Below, in pieces: positions 1 through 10,059 of a DNA stretch of 64,000 nucleotides. The position numbers and the translations under genes were made by a program. Location: the NCBI RefSeq assembly GCF_003605385.1, contig NZ_QYTV02000001.1:1-64000 (forward strand). Direction: 5' to 3'. The stretch comes from Siminovitchia acidinfaciens. Lineage in GTDB: Bacteria; Bacillota; Bacilli; Bacillales; Bacillaceae_C. The notes under the pieces were generated by a model, which saw only the letters and a list, made by a program, of their open reading frames with translations, was not told where the DNA came from and made no database searches. Numbering within the stretch: position 1 is the first letter of the stretch; every line of letters starts with the position of its first letter.

Positions 1-99
1 ACCATGCTGCTTCTCCTATACTTTGTCCTGGCGCTTCCGCTCATCTTCGGCGCGCGCTGGCTTGAGAAAAAGGCTGCGAAAGGGGTGGCGGCCAGATGA
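1..99 (+). CDS. ehuC: Amino-acid ABC transporter permease, C-terminal fragment (EhuC-like)
   Basis: Partial gene running in from the left edge, in frame from base 1 to TGA at 97-99. The 32 visible residues form one hydrophobic helix (TMLLLLYFVLALPLIFGARW) followed by a basic tail, which is how HisM/GlnP-type permeases end. The stop overlaps the start of the next permease (ATGA), as in translationally coupled permease pairs of the ectoine/hydroxyectoine uptake system EhuBCDA. The symbol rests on the neighbours; the fragment alone only supports a membrane permease. Confidence 0.6.
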   Translation, partial: TMLLLLYFVLALPLIFGARWLEKKAAKGVAAR

Positions 100-794
100 C
101 TTGGGATTGGAATTTTGCCATCGAGATTTTTCCAAGGATTTTCAAGGCGATGTGGATTACGCTCGGTGCCACGGTGTCCGCCTATCTGATTGCTTTGACG
201 CTGGGCCTTGTGTTGACATTGCTGCGGCGGACCAGTTTCAAACCGCTCAAGTGGCTGACGGTCGGCTTCATCGAGTTTGTGCGGAGCACGCCGCCGCTTG
301 TGCAGCTATTCTTCCTTTTTTATGCGTTGCCGCAGATTCCTTATATCGGCTTTACGCTTAGTCCGTTCATGACGGGAGCATTAGGCCTTGGTATCCATTA
401 CAGCACCTATGTGTCGGAAATCTATCGGTCGGGGATCGACTCGATACCAAAAAGCCAGTGGGAGGCAGCTGCGGCGCTGAACTTCTCCAAGGTGCATACG
501 TGGATGAAGGTCATCTTGCCGCAGGCGATCCCGCCTGTCATCCCGATGCTCGGAAACTATCTGATCGTGCTATTCAAGGAGACGCCGCTGCTTTCAGCGA
601 TCCTCGTTGTGGAGATGCTGCAGACGGCCAAGATCATCGGCTCGGAAACATGGCGTTATCTGGAGCCGATCACTATTGTAGGGCTGCTCTTCCTGCTGCT
701 GAGCTACCCGTCGTCGCTGCTTGTACAGTACGTGGAGAAAAAGGTTAACAGAAGCCGTGGAAGACAACAAACGAATAAAGGAGTGAGCGCGTGA
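96..794 (+). CDS. ehuD: Ectoine/hydroxyectoine-type ABC transporter permease EhuD
   Basis: A 232-residue inner-membrane permease of the polar amino-acid family. The N terminus MTWDWNFAIEIFP and the internal EAAAALNFSKVHTW loop, which is the EAA motif contacting the ATPase, match EhuD as I remember it. About five hydrophobic segments are visible. It would pair with the permease whose tail lies just upstream and with the ATPase that overlaps its end, importing compatible solutes or amino acids delivered by a binding protein encoded left of the window. GC content is clearly higher than in the genes after 2 kb. Alternative: a generic glutamine/cystine permease; the ATPase that follows argues for Ehu. 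Confidence 0.75.
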   Translation: MTWDWNFAIEIFPRIFKAMWITLGATVSAYLIALTLGLVLTLLRRTSFKPLKWLTVGFIEFVRSTPPLVQLFFLFYALPQIPYIGFTLSPFMTGALGLGIHYSTYVSEIYRSGIDSIPKSQWEAAAALNFSKVHTWMKVILPQAIPPVIPMLGNYLIVLFKETPLLSAILVVEMLQTAKIIGSETWRYLEPITIVGLLFLLLSYPSSLLVQYVEKKVNRSRGRQQTNKGVSA

Positions 795-1627
795 TGGCAG
801 CGATGCAGGATGCAATCCGTGAAGAAGTTAGTGATATGCCGGAAGCCGCGCCTGACGGGCCGGTCGTCCGCTACCGGGACATCCGGAAATCGTTTGAGGA
901 TTTCGAAGTTTTAAAAGGACTGGACCTTGATGTAAAACAAGGGGAGAAGATCACGATTATCGGGCCGAGCGGATCGGGGAAGACGACGATCATCAGGATG
1001 CTCATGACGCTGGAGGAGCCGACATCAGGGATTATTGAAGTGGACGGCGAGCCGCTTTGGCATCAGGAGGTCAAGGGGGAGCTTGTCCCCGCCGGCGAGA
1101 ACCACCTCCGGAAAGTGCGCGGTAAAGTCGGCATGGTGTTTCAACAGTACAACCTGTTTCCGCATATGACTATATTAAAGAACGTAACGGAGGCACCCGT
1201 CCATGTGCTAGGCATGCCGAAGAAAGAGGCGAAAGAAAAGGCGCTGGCGATGTTGGAAAAAGTCGGGCTCAAAGACCATGTGCACAAATATCCGATCCAG
1301 CTGTCCGGCGGACAGCAGCAACGGGTGGCAATCGCCCGGGCGCTCGTCATGGAGCCGAAGGTGATGCTCTTTGACGAAGTGACATCGGCGCTAGATCCCG
1401 AGCTTGTCGGAGAAGTGCTGAATGTCATCAAGGATATCGCCGATACGACGAACATGACAATGATCCTCGTGACACATGAGATGGACTTCGCCCGTGAGAT
1501 TTCCGACCGTGTCGTCTTCATCGACAAAGGGAAGATCGTGGAGCAGGGCCCGCCGGAGCAAGTATTGGAAAAGCCGAAGACAGAAAGGCTTCAGACGTTT
1601 TTACAACATTTTCGTAATGGATATTAA
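791..1627 (+). CDS. ehuA: Ectoine/hydroxyectoine-type ABC transporter ATP-binding protein EhuA
   Basis: A 278-residue ABC ATPase. Walker A is GPSGSGKT (about residues 55-62), the signature is LSGGQQQRVAIARAL, Walker B is VMLFDEVTSALDP and the switch His lies in LVTHEMDFA. It carries the extra stretch GEPLWHQEVKGELVPAGENHLRKV between Walker A and the Q-loop, which I associate with EhuA rather than plain GlnQ. The ATG overlaps the permease stop by four bases. The stop TAA is the first three bases of a dispersed repeat copy (TAAGAAAAGCGG), and the operon terminator lies about 300 bases later. A 15-residue low-similarity extension precedes the ABC domain. Confidence 0.8.
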   Translation: MMAAMQDAIREEVSDMPEAAPDGPVVRYRDIRKSFEDFEVLKGLDLDVKQGEKITIIGPSGSGKTTIIRMLMTLEEPTSGIIEVDGEPLWHQEVKGELVPAGENHLRKVRGKVGMVFQQYNLFPHMTILKNVTEAPVHVLGMPKKEAKEKALAMLEKVGLKDHVHKYPIQLSGGQQQRVAIARALVMEPKVMLFDEVTSALDPELVGEVLNVIKDIADTTNMTMILVTHEMDFAREISDRVVFIDKGKIVEQGPPEQVLEKPKTERLQTFLQHFRNGY

Positions 1628-1877
1628 GAAAAGCGGAAGGCCGCCAGCCTATCGGCGAAAAGCACAAGGCGAATATTGATGAGGAAGTTCCTCAGCCACC
1701 ACAGCAAAGCAGCTGATTTCAATCACCTCGTGAGAGACAACACTGAAATTGCTTGATGCAGCTTTGCGACGAGTTGAACAAGGCTCCCTCGAATAAGCTA
1801 TGGCGCAGGAACACATTCACCCGAATAGGCTTCCCTGCAGCTTGTGACCTCGAGCCGATGGCGCCTGAAGCTAGACA
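1625..1877 (-). repeat. Dispersed Bacillus-type repeat, near-full-length copy
   Basis: About 250 bases. The inverse strand reads like the copy at 50330-50612: shared blocks include GTCGCAAAGCTGCA, a TTATTCGA-type segment and GGTCACAAGC. One end is TAAGAAAAGCGGAAGG and the other GGCGCCTGAAGCTAGACA. The first end supplies the ehuA stop codon. It contains no open frame of its own. Function unknown. Confidence 0.7.
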
Positions 1878-1928
1878 TAGCACATATTAATTCAGCAGAA
1901 TTAGGCTGATTTTGTCTTTCCTATTTTG

Positions 1929-1975
1929 AAAGCATGTAAGAGAGAATCTCGATTCACTCTTACATGCTTTTTCTG
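1929..1975 (+). terminator. Rho-independent terminator of the ehu operon
   Basis: A perfect 14-bp stem (1929-1942 with 1957-1970) around a 14-base loop, running into a T-rich tract. It lies 300 bases after ehuA because a repeat copy sits between. The stretch 1976-2300 after it shows no gene I can support. Confidence 0.85.
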
Positions 1976-2325
1976 CTTATATACAATTACAATAAAATGT
2001 TTTCAATGTCCCATTAAACAAAAATCTAATTTTGGTCCTTATCCTTCCCGAAGAGTAGAGCGCATCCAGCATACGTTCAGAAAATCCCGGGTAGAGGTAA
2101 TCCGTTGTACGTCTTCTCGAAAAGTGATGGCCATCGTCATTACGCAATAAATCCACACGCGGAATGGCAGTCATTGTCTATGCGTTGAAGAATTTAACAG
2201 AACAGCTCTTAAAGTCAGTCGATTCTGCTTACAGGACGACAATACTTAAAAGCGGTTACTGATGCTGTTTCAGTAAAGGTTATTATATACTTATTATTAA
2301 AAGGTAAAATTCAAAGGTGGTTCAA

Positions 2326-2961
2326 ATGGACAAGGTTTCGCTTTTAAATGTAATCGGGGAGCTGTTTTCCGATGAAATATCCATTGCTGTATCGAACACA
2401 AAAGAATATATTTATTTCCGGCCGAGCAAGCGGATTGATTTGAAAATCAAACCGGGCGATCCGATCAAAGAGGGAACAATCGCATATAAAGCCCTTTCTA
2501 CAAAGCAAAAGGTCTCCGAATTCATTGACCGTGAAGTTTACGGTGTCCCTTATCACGGGATGGCTGTTCCTTTCGAGAAGGATGGGAAACTTGAAGGATG
2601 CGTCACTGCCATTTATCCTGTTCTAAGTGAAGGAAAATCAGTTGTCACTGTTAAAACGAATGATGGCTGGATCCCTATACCGTTTGAAAAGGTAAAGTAC
2701 TTAGAAGTAAAAGACAGGAAGACTCACGTTTTTTCTGATGGGTATTCCGGTACGCATAAAGATACATTGCAGGAATTTGAATACCTGCTGCCGAGAGATA
2801 CTTTTATCCGCTGCCACCGTTCTTATATTGTCAATGTCCATCATATTCGTGCAATTTATCCGGATACACATTCCACTTTTATATTGGAAATGGACAACGA
2901 GGTAAAGATACCGGTCAGCCAATCCTACTCCAGCTACTTTAGGAAATTGCTTGGATTTTAA
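2326..2961 (+). CDS. LytTR-family DNA-binding regulator with N-terminal sensory domain
   Basis: A 211-residue cytosolic regulator. Residues from about 110 to the end form a LytTR domain (VKTNDGWIPIPFEKVKYLEV, FEYLLPRDTFIRCHRSYIVN, then VPVSQSY-like IPVSQSYSSYFRKLL). The N-terminal 100 residues look like a small PAS/GAF-type ligand domain rather than a phosphoreceiver; no conserved Asp pocket is visible, so it is probably not part of a two-component pair. I chose ATG 2326 because AAAGGTGG at 2313-2320 is correctly spaced from it; an upstream GTG at 2317 would overlap that site. The CoA transferase gene follows 216 bases later and is the obvious regulatory target by position. The stop codon is provided by a minimal repeat copy. 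Confidence 0.75.
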   Translation: MDKVSLLNVIGELFSDEISIAVSNTKEYIYFRPSKRIDLKIKPGDPIKEGTIAYKALSTKQKVSEFIDREVYGVPYHGMAVPFEKDGKLEGCVTAIYPVLSEGKSVVTVKTNDGWIPIPFEKVKYLEVKDRKTHVFSDGYSGTHKDTLQEFEYLLPRDTFIRCHRSYIVNVHHIRAIYPDTHSTFILEMDNEVKIPVSQSYSSYFRKLLGF

Positions 2962-2990
2962 GAAAAGCGAAGGCACCGGAGCTAGAAAGA
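2959..2990 (+). repeat. Minimal copy of the dispersed repeat
   Basis: Only the two ends of the repeat remain, joined together: TAAGAAAAGCGAAGGCACC followed by GGAGCTAGAAAG. The TAA is the stop codon of the LytTR gene. It looks like an extreme internal-deletion derivative of the 250-bp copies. Confidence 0.5.
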
Positions 2991-3177
2991 GCACTCATCC
3001 TTTTTTAGATTAACTTAGTCTAATTTTTCAAATTGTTTATTTAAAAGTTGCTGCCTTAAGCAGCGAATTTTGTGCTTTAGACAGCCATTCCCTTATTTCA
3101 ACCCCAATTTCTCAATAATCGGCTTAAGTCATTTAAAATTATTTTTAACTATAGCCTGAGAAAGAGGGGTATTTTTC

Positions 3178-4716
3178 ATGGAAATTAAATATGATCGCAT
3201 AAGAGACCCTCGCTTACAAGACCGATTCGTAACAGCTGAAGAAGCAGCTTCATGGATTCAAGACGGGATGACGTTAGGGTTAAGCGGATTTACTCGTGCA
3301 GGTGATGTGAAAGCGGTTCCGTTCGCCCTTGTTGAACGGGCAAAAAAGGAAAAGTTAAAGGTAAATGTATTTACAGGAGCTTCTTTGGGCTCTGACATAG
3401 ATAAAATCTTTGCGGAAAATGGGATGATCAATAAAAGACTTCCGTTCCAAGCAGACCCTACCATGCGGAAAAAGATCAATAATGCAGAGCTTTTATTTGT
3501 GGATCACCATCTTTCGCATACGGCGGAATATGTACGGGCAAATACGATCGATTCAATAGATGTAGCCATATTGGAAGCGATTGCGGTTACAGAGGATGGG
3601 ATGCTTATCCCGACAACGTCAATTGGGAATTCATTATCTTTCGCGAAGCATGCAAAATCTATTATTGTTGAGATCAATATGGCGCAGCCCATGTTACTGG
3701 AAGGGCTGCATGATTTGTACGATCCCGAAGAACAGGGAGAACGGGCTCCAATTCCGCTGACCAAAACAGGAGACCGAATTGGTACGGCCGGAATCCCACT
3801 TGACTTGGAGAAGATAAAAGGAATTGTCTTTACTGACCAATTGGATTCCCCTTCAACGATTGTTTCTCCGGATCATGAAACTGAAATGATGGCCCAACAT
3901 TTAATTTCATTTCTCCGAAGTGAAATTAAAGCGGGCAGGCTAACCGAGCACCTGGCCCCGCTGCAATCAGGAATAGGTTCGGTGGCAAATGCCGTCCTGC
4001 ACGGAATGATCAACTCCGAGTTTGAAGATTTGGAAGTCTATTCGGAAGTTTTGCAGGATGCGGTATTCGATCTGATTGATGCAGGAAAAGTAAATTATGC
4101 TTCCTGCTGCTCCATCACTCTGTCAGAAGAAAAAATGAACCAGGTCTTCGGTAATTTTGAAAAATACCGTGACAAGCTGATCATGCGTCCGCAGGAACTG
4201 TCCAATCATCCGGAAATCATCCGCCGGCTCGGATTGATTTCCATTAATACAGCCTTAGAGTTCGATATTTATGGGAACGTCAATTCAACGCATGTTTCCG
4301 GAACGAAAATGATGAATGGGATAGGAGGCTCCGGCGATTTTGCCAGGAACGCCCGACTAGCCATTTTTGTGACCAAGTCAATTGCAAAAAACGGTGATAT
4401 ATCCAGCATTGTTCCATTTGTGTCCCATGTGGATCACACAGAACATGATGTCGATATCGTTGTAACTGAGCAGGGCTATGCGGATCTAAGGGGGCTTGCT
4501 CCAAGGGAAAGGGCGCCATTGATCATAGAAAAATGTGTACATCCGTTGTACCGGGACCAGCTGTGGGCTTATTGCGAAGAAGCGCTTGAACGTGGAGGAC
4601 AGACCCCGCATGTCCTCGAAAAAGCTTTTTCCTGGCATACGAATTACAGTAAATTTGGAACAATGCTTGAGGGACAGATCCAGGAGGAACAGGAATTATT
4701 AATTGATCGTGCTTAG
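3178..4716 (+). CDS. Acetyl-CoA hydrolase/transferase (succinyl-CoA:acetate CoA-transferase type)
   Basis: A 512-residue class I CoA transferase of the Cat1/AarC/ScpC family, moving CoA between acyl groups such as succinyl-CoA and acetate in the cytosol. Family landmarks are GIGSVANAVLHG, the LEVYSEVLQD segment with the expected catalytic Glu at residue 290, the glycine-rich GIGGSGDFARNA segment, and VTEQGYADLRGL near the C terminus. Length is normal for the family. The start ATG is preceded by GAAAGAGG. It stands alone downstream of the LytTR regulator, with a 216-base leader that has no obvious sigma-54 or cre element. The physiological acyl donor cannot be told from sequence. Confidence 0.85.
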   Translation: MEIKYDRIRDPRLQDRFVTAEEAASWIQDGMTLGLSGFTRAGDVKAVPFALVERAKKEKLKVNVFTGASLGSDIDKIFAENGMINKRLPFQADPTMRKKINNAELLFVDHHLSHTAEYVRANTIDSIDVAILEAIAVTEDGMLIPTTSIGNSLSFAKHAKSIIVEINMAQPMLLEGLHDLYDPEEQGERAPIPLTKTGDRIGTAGIPLDLEKIKGIVFTDQLDSPSTIVSPDHETEMMAQHLISFLRSEIKAGRLTEHLAPLQSGIGSVANAVLHGMINSEFEDLEVYSEVLQDAVFDLIDAGKVNYASCCSITLSEEKMNQVFGNFEKYRDKLIMRPQELSNHPEIIRRLGLISINTALEFDIYGNVNSTHVSGTKMMNGIGGSGDFARNARLAIFVTKSIAKNGDISSIVPFVSHVDHTEHDVDIVVTEQGYADLRGLAPRERAPLIIEKCVHPLYRDQLWAYCEEALERGGQTPHVLEKAFSWHTNYSKFGTMLEGQIQEEQELLIDRA

Positions 4717-4755
4717 CGGCCAAGTCTATTAAAAAATGTGTCTCACAGATTCCGG

Positions 4756-4784
4756 TTGACACACTTGTGAAAAGCGCTTACAAT
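4756..4784 (+). promoter_or_regulatory. SigA promoter of the hut operon with overlapping cre-like box
   Basis: TTGACA at 4756-4761 and TACAAT at 4779-4784, exactly 17 bases apart. GAAAAGCGCTTACA at 4769-4782 matches the CcpA cre consensus except for its first two bases and lies between the two hexamers. This is consistent with glucose repression of histidine use; CcpA binding is inferred. Confidence 0.75.
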
Positions 4785-4839
4785 TTAGGTAGTCATTAGC
4801 TTTTAGTGAGTTTATCGGTAAATGGAAAGAGTTGTTCAT

Positions 4840-5283
4840 ATGACATTGAATAAAGATCTTCGAATCGGCCGTCACGCAATTCTTCTTTTGCTGTCCGACC
4901 AGCCGGCTGAGCAGATGAAAAAGCTGGAGCAGTCAAATTGGAAGGGCTGTGTTGGAAAAGTCGGCTCAATGGATGCCCATAAGGTAGTTGCTGCAATTGA
5001 AACAGCGGCCAAGAAAAATGGGATTATCCAGACGGACGTTTACCGGGAATCGCATGCATTATACCATGCTATCATTGAAGCGTTGCATGGTGTTACAAGA
5101 GGCCAGGTGCAATTGGGGTCTATATTGAGAACGGTCGGCTTGACTTTTGCCGTGTTGCGGGGAAACCCCTATATAAACGAGCAAGAAGGAGAGTGGATTG
5201 CCGTTTCTTTATACGGCACAATTGGTGCACCTGTCAAGGGTTCTGAACACGAGACAATTGGATTAGGAATAAATCATATATAA
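4840..5283 (+). CDS. hutP: HutP, histidine-responsive antiterminator of the hut operon
   Basis: A 147-residue RNA-binding protein. With L-histidine and Mg2+ bound, HutP binds NAG-triplet RNA and prevents termination before hutH. The core [21 protein letters not shown] contains the His pair known as metal/histidine ligands, and [13 protein letters not shown] at the end is the conserved C terminus. I chose ATG 4840 ([11 protein letters not shown]), matching the Bacillus subtilis start as remembered and preceded at 8 bases by GGAAAGAG; an in-frame ATG at 4822 would place that ribosome site inside the gene. The target RNA and terminator follow immediately. Confidence 0.92.
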   Translation: MTLNKDLRIGRHAILLLLSDQPAEQMKKLEQSNWKGCVGKVGSMDAHKVVAAIETAAKKNGIIQTDVYRESHALYHAIIEALHGVTRGQVQLGSILRTVGLTFAVLRGNPYINEQEGEWIAVSLYGTIGAPVKGSEHETIGLGINHI

Positions 5284-5291
5284 TTTGCCCA

Positions 5292-5360
5292 TAGTTTACT
5301 AGCTAGTAGGGGGCTATATCATGAAATCGTTATTGATTTTTATGATATAGCCCCTTTTGT
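5292..5360 (+). promoter_or_regulatory. HutP-controlled terminator with UAG triplets (hut leader)
   Basis: Four UAG triplets (5292-5294, 5300-5302, 5304-5306, 5307-5309) lead directly into a perfect 13-bp stem, GGGGCTATATCAT (5310-5322) with its complement at 5342-5354. An inner AAATC/GATTT extension and a TTTTGTATTTTTT tract complete it. This is the expected attenuator: it ends transcription between hutP and hutH unless histidine-loaded HutP binds the triplets. Confidence 0.85.
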
Positions 5361-5406
5361 ATTTTTTGCTTTATCTGACTAAAGGAATATGAAGGGAGCC
5401 AATAGA

Positions 5407-6927
5407 ATGATTACACTAGATGGTCAATCACTCACTTTTTCTGAAATGCATAAGTTTCTGTTTGAGAGCGAAAAGGTTAGTTTCACTGAAGAAAGTATGA
5501 AGTTGGTTCAAAAAAGCCGGGAAGCCGTTGAAAAAATTGTTGCCGAGGAAAAAGTTGTCTATGGAATTAATACAGGTTTTGGAAAATTCAGCGATGTGTT
5601 GATTGGTAAAGAGGACGTGGAAGAATTGCAGTTGAATTTAATACGATCCCATGCCTGCGGGGTTGGTGAACCTTTTCCGGAAATCGTCTCACGGGCAATG
5701 GTCCTGCTTCGGGCAAACGCATTGTTGAAAGGTTTTTCGGGTGTGCGTCCTGTTGTTATTAAAAGACTGCTAGATTTAGTCAATGCGCAAATTCATCCGG
5801 TCATCCCACAGCAGGGTTCTCTTGGCGCCAGCGGAGATTTGGCTCCGCTCTCCCATCTGGCCCTTGTGTTAATTGGAGAAGGAGAAGTCTTTTATAAGGG
5901 AAAGAGAATGTCTTCGATTGATGCTTTTTCAAAAGAAGGGGTATTCCCGATTACGTTGACGGCCAAAGAAGGGCTGGCTCTAATAAACGGGACACAGGCA
6001 ATGACAGCGATGGGAGTGGTTGCATATTTAGAAGCGGAAAAGGTAGCGTATCAGGCCGAAATAATCTCATCTATAACAATAGAAGGACTGCGAGGAATCA
6101 CTGATGCATTTGATGAAGATATTCAACTCGCACGCGGCTATAAGGAGCAAGTTGAAGTGGCTGAACGAATCCGCAGCTATCTGAACGATAGTTATTTGTC
6201 GACCAAACAAGGAGAACTGCGTGTCCAAGATGCCTATTCGATCCGCTGCATACCACAAGTGCATGGAGCTACATGGCAGGCGCTGAATTATGTGAAAGAA
6301 AAGCTTGAAATTGAAATGAATGCGGCTACTGACAACCCGTTAATTTTTGATGACGGTGAGAAGGTTTTATCCGGCGGCAATTTTCATGGACAGCCGATTG
6401 CATTGGCAATGGATTTCCTGTCCATCGCCGTGGCAGAACTGGCGAATATCTCAGAACGGCGGATTGAACGCCTAGTTAATCCGCAGCTAAATGATTTACC
6501 GCCATTTTTGAGTCCAAAGCCCGGCCTGCAATCAGGTGCGATGATTATGCAATATGTTGCAGCTTCCCTTGTATCTGAAAATAAAACATTTGCTCATCCG
6601 GCAAGTGTTGACTCGATCCCATCCTCAGCAAATCAAGAGGATCATGTGAGTATGGGGACAATTGGAGCCAGACATGCTTACCAAATTGTTGCCAATACGC
6701 GTCGGGTATTGGCTATTGAAGCAATTTGCAGCATGCAGGCGGCAGAAATACGTGGAAAAGAAAAAATGGCGGCTGCTACAAGGGGTTTTTTAGAAAAGGG
6801 AAGGAAAATTGTCCCGTTTATTCATTCAGATCGTGTATTTTCCAAAGACATTGAAAATATGTCCGAATGGCTGAGAAAAGAAGATATCTTCTTTGACAAA
6901 AAAGGTATTACGGAGCTACAGGCGTAA
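5407..6927 (+). CDS. hutH: Histidine ammonia-lyase HutH
   Basis: A 506-residue cytosolic enzyme that deaminates L-histidine to urocanate, the first step of the hut pathway. The MIO cofactor precursor Ala-Ser-Gly is at residues 141-143 in [14 protein letters not shown]. Other family blocks are [29 protein letters not shown] and [13 protein letters not shown] prefer ATG 5407 (MITLDGQSL), nine bases after AAGGGAG; an upstream ATG at 5389 lies before that site. Expression depends on HutP antitermination just upstream. The stop codon TAA begins a 116-bp repeat copy. Confidence 0.95.
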   Translation: MITLDGQSLTFSEMHKFLFESEKVSFTEESMKLVQKSREAVEKIVAEEKVVYGINTGFGKFSDVLIGKEDVEELQLNLIRSHACGVGEPFPEIVSRAMVLLRANALLKGFSGVRPVVIKRLLDLVNAQIHPVIPQQGSLGASGDLAPLSHLALVLIGEGEVFYKGKRMSSIDAFSKEGVFPITLTAKEGLALINGTQAMTAMGVVAYLEAEKVAYQAEIISSITIEGLRGITDAFDEDIQLARGYKEQVEVAERIRSYLNDSYLSTKQGELRVQDAYSIRCIPQVHGATWQALNYVKEKLEIEMNAATDNPLIFDDGEKVLSGGNFHGQPIALAMDFLSIAVAELANISERRIERLVNPQLNDLPPFLSPKPGLQSGAMIMQYVAASLVSENKTFAHPASVDSIPSSANQEDHVSMGTIGARHAYQIVANTRRVLAIEAICSMQAAEIRGKEKMAAATRGFLEKGRKIVPFIHSDRVFSKDIENMSEWLRKEDIFFDKKGITELQA

Positions 6928-7042
6928 GAAAAGCGGAAGGTGCGCAGCCCTTGGCGAAGGCGACAAGCGCAAGAGCACATTCTTCCTGAATAAACTGCCT
7001 TCCGGCTTGTGACCCCGAGCCAATGGCGCCTGGAGCCAGACA
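6925..7042 (-). repeat. Dispersed repeat, 116-bp internally deleted copy, inside the hut operon
   Basis: Both ends of the repeat are kept (TAAGAAAAGCGGAAGG and GGCGCCTGGAGCCAGACA), but the middle of the longer copies is missing. It sits between hutH and hutU and would be transcribed. It supplies the hutH stop codon. Confidence 0.65.
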
Positions 7043-7114
7043 TATAAAATCTTAATTTGAACAAAATATTTTGTCTGATTTTATGCTTCTCAATAATAAA
7101 CAGGAGGTAATAAT

Positions 7115-8794
7115 ATGGAACCGATCACACCTAATAAGATTATGCGTTATCGTGGAAACGAGTTAAATACGAAAGGATGGCAGCAAGAAGCGGCTCTGCG
7201 TATGTTGATGAATAACCTGGATGAAGAAGTGGCAGAAAAACCTGACGAGCTTGTGGTATATGGTGGGATAGGGAAAGCTGCACGGAACTGGGAATGCTTC
7301 GATGCGATTGTCCGTTCACTGAAAGAACTGGAAAATGATGAAACTTTGCTCATCCAATCCGGAAAACCTGTTGTCGTTTTTAAAACACATGCAGATGCTC
7401 CCCGGGTGCTATTGGCAAACTCGAATATTGTTCCGGCTTATGCCAACTGGGAAACTTTCCACGAGCTTGATAAAAAGGGATTAATGATGTACGGACAGAT
7501 GACAGCGGGAAGTTGGATCTATATCGGGTCTCAAGGGATTGTTCAGGGGACTTACGAGACGTTTGCGGAGCTTGCCAAACAGCATTACGGCGGCAGTTTA
7601 AAAGGCACGATTACTGTTACTGCCGGGCTGGGGGGAATGGGCGGAGCGCAGCCGCTGGCGGTAACCATGAATAGCGGGGTATGCATAGCGATTGAGGTGG
7701 ATGAGTCTAGAATTGACCGCAGAATCGAAACGGGTTACACAGATGTAAAGGCCCATACCTTGAATGAAGCAATGAAGTTGGCTAGAAATGCACGAAACGA
7801 GGGCAAAGCGTTGTCAATCGGCTTATTGGGGAATGCCGCTGAACTGATTCCGGAGATGATCGGAAACGGCTTTATCCCTGACGTGTTAACGGACCAGACA
7901 TCGGCACATGATCCGCTAAACGGGTACATTCCTTCAGGAATGTCACTTGAAGAAGCCGCTACTTTGCGAAAATCTAATCCGGAAGAATATGTGAAACGTG
8001 CTAAAGCGTCGATGGCAAGGCATGTTGAAGGCATGCTTGAGATGATGGAAAAAGGAGCCGTTACATTTGATTATGGGAACAACATCCGTCAAGTTGCCAA
8101 AGACGAAGGAGTGCAAAATGCTTTTGACTTCCCTGGTTTCGTTCCGGCTTATATTCGTCCCCAGTTCTGCGAAGGAAAGGGCCCTTTCCGCTGGGCGGCG
8201 CTCTCGGGTGATCCGGATGATATTTATAAAACAGATGAAGCCATACTGAGGGAGTTTAGTGATAACGAACACCTTTGCAATTGGATTCGGATGGCGCAGG
8301 AAAAAATTCAATTCCAAGGCTTGCCGTCCCGTATTTGCTGGCTTGGATATGGGGAGCGAGCACGCTTTGGAAAAATATTAAATGATATGGTAGCAAGCGG
8401 AGAACTGAAAGCGCCGATTGTAATCGGACGTGACCACCTTGATTCAGGCTCTGTCGCTTCCCCAAACCGTGAAACTGAAGCAATGAAGGATGGCTCCGAT
8501 GTTGTAGCGGACTGGCCGATCTTAAATGCAATGATTAACGCAGTCGGTGGAGCAACATGGGTTTCTGTCCATCATGGGGGCGGAGTAGGCATGGGATATT
8601 CACTTCATGCGGGGATGGTCATCGTTGCCGACGGTACAAAAGAGGCGGAAGCACGTCTTGAACGTGTATTGACGACTGACCCCGGCATGGGCGTTGTCCG
8701 TCATGTGGATGCAGGATATGAAACAGCAATAAATAAGGCTCATGAAACAGGGATGAAGATTCCGATGCTCGAGAAAGGGAGTGATCAAGAATGA
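7115..8794 (+). CDS. hutU: Urocanate hydratase HutU
   Basis: A 559-residue NAD+-dependent urocanase converting urocanate to imidazolonepropionate. [13 protein letters not shown] is the NAD-binding glycine-rich block, and [15 protein letters not shown] holds the conserved Cys of the active site. The length is close to the usual 550-560. The start is ATG 7115, seven bases after AGGAGG. The 3' end overlaps hutI by four bases (ATGA), so hutU and hutI are translationally coupled. Confidence 0.95.
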   Translation: MEPITPNKIMRYRGNELNTKGWQQEAALRMLMNNLDEEVAEKPDELVVYGGIGKAARNWECFDAIVRSLKELENDETLLIQSGKPVVVFKTHADAPRVLLANSNIVPAYANWETFHELDKKGLMMYGQMTAGSWIYIGSQGIVQGTYETFAELAKQHYGGSLKGTITVTAGLGGMGGAQPLAVTMNSGVCIAIEVDESRIDRRIETGYTDVKAHTLNEAMKLARNARNEGKALSIGLLGNAAELIPEMIGNGFIPDVLTDQTSAHDPLNGYIPSGMSLEEAATLRKSNPEEYVKRAKASMARHVEGMLEMMEKGAVTFDYGNNIRQVAKDEGVQNAFDFPGFVPAYIRPQFCEGKGPFRWAALSGDPDDIYKTDEAILREFSDNEHLCNWIRMAQEKIQFQGLPSRICWLGYGERARFGKILNDMVASGELKAPIVIGRDHLDSGSVASPNRETEAMKDGSDVVADWPILNAMINAVGGATWVSVHHGGGVGMGYSLHAGMVIVADGTKEAEARLERVLTTDPGMGVVRHVDAGYETAINKAHETGMKIPMLEKGSDQE

Positions 8795-10059
8795 CAATGC
8801 CTGTGTGGATCAAACACGCTGCCCAACTGGCAACGCTGGCTTCTGAAAACGAAGGGCCGCGAACGAAAGCAGACATGTCAGATTTAGGCATCATCGAAAA
8901 TGGGAGCGTGTGGCTGGAAGACGGAGTAATCAAAGCTGTTGGCACGACAAAGGAGCTTGAACAAAGATTTTCAGCAAGGGCAAAGGTAGCGGAAATGATT
9001 GATGCATCAGGCCTGCTTGTGACTCCCGGTCTTGTCGATCCCCATACGCATGTTGTCTATGGGGGAAGCCGTGAAAAGGAATTTGAAATGCGGCTGGAGG
9101 GCACTTCATATATGGAAATCATGAACGCCGGCGGCGGCATTCATGCAACCAACCGAATGACAAGAGAAGCAACGGAAGAAGAGTTGATTGAACAAACAAC
9201 ACGTCGGCTAAATTCCTTTTTATCCCATGGTGTGACAACGGTTGAAGGGAAAAGCGGCTACGGAATGGATTTGGAGACCGAGCTGAAACAGCTTCGTGTC
9301 ATGAAAAAGCTGCAACAGACACACCCTATTGATCTCGTGCCTACTTTTATGGGCGCCCATGCGGTGCCCCCTGAATATAAAGGTCGAGAAGATAAGTTTG
9401 TCGATCTTTTGATTGAAGAGATGCTTCCAGTAGTTGCAGGGGAAAAGCTGGCTGAGTTCAACGATGTCTTTTGTGAAAAAGGGGTTTTTACACCGGAGCA
9501 ATCAAAGCGGATATTGGAAGCAGGAAAGCATTATGGGCTGATTCCGAAAATTCATGCCGATGAGATTGAGCCTTACGGCGGCGCTGAGTTGGCAGCTGAA
9601 ATTGGGGCCATCTCAGCGGAACATTTGTTGAAAGCTTCGGAAGAAGGCGTGCGGGCGATGGCGAAATCCGGAACAATTGCCTGTCTTCTACCTGCGACGG
9701 CACTCTTCTTAAGGGAGAAGGCGGCTAACGGTCGCTTCATGATAGATGAAGGGGTCGCTGTCGCCATCTCGACAGACGCCAATCCGGGCTCGTCGCCGAC
9801 AACATCGATGCCGCTTGTCATGAACCTTGCATGCATTTTGATGCGTATGACTCCAGCGGAGGCATTGACTGCGGCGACATACAATGCCGCTTGTGCAATC
9901 AACCGCCAGGAGTGCGTAGGGTCGCTCGAAGTCGGAAAGCAGGCGGATGTTGTTCTGTGGGATGTGAAAAATTATCAGGAGCTTCAATATTTGTTTGGCG
10001 TGAATCATATGAAGTCGGTCTGGAAAAATGGTGTACAGGTGGTGAGAGCGGATGGGTAA
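8791..10059 (+). CDS. hutI: Imidazolonepropionase HutI
   Basis: A 422-residue metal-dependent amidohydrolase opening imidazolone-5-propionate to N-formimino-L-glutamate. The metal site signatures are [13 protein letters not shown] near residue 80, [21 protein letters not shown] and [11 protein letters not shown]. Length is typical. The start overlaps the hutU stop and the stop overlaps the hutG start by eight bases, giving a tightly coupled hutU-hutI-hutG segment. Confidence 0.95.
   Translation: MTMPVWIKHAAQLATLASENEGPRTKADMSDLGIIENGSVWLEDGVIKAVGTTKELEQRFSARAKVAEMIDASGLLVTPGLVDPHTHVVYGGSREKEFEMRLEGTSYMEIMNAGGGIHATNRMTREATEEELIEQTTRRLNSFLSHGVTTVEGKSGYGMDLETELKQLRVMKKLQQTHPIDLVPTFMGAHAVPPEYKGREDKFVDLLIEEMLPVVAGEKLAEFNDVFCEKGVFTPEQSKRILEAGKHYGLIPKIHADEIEPYGGAELAAEIGAISAEHLLKASEEGVRAMAKSGTIACLLPATALFLREKAANGRFMIDEGVAVAISTDANPGSSPTTSMPLVMNLACILMRMTPAEALTAATYNAACAINRQECVGSLEVGKQADVVLWDVKNYQELQYLFGVNHMKSVWKNGVQVVRADG

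Noticed and set aside
1977-2174. Minus-strand 65-codon frame upstream of the LytTR gene
   Set aside because: No ribosome site or recognisable motif; lies in otherwise empty sequence after a terminator.
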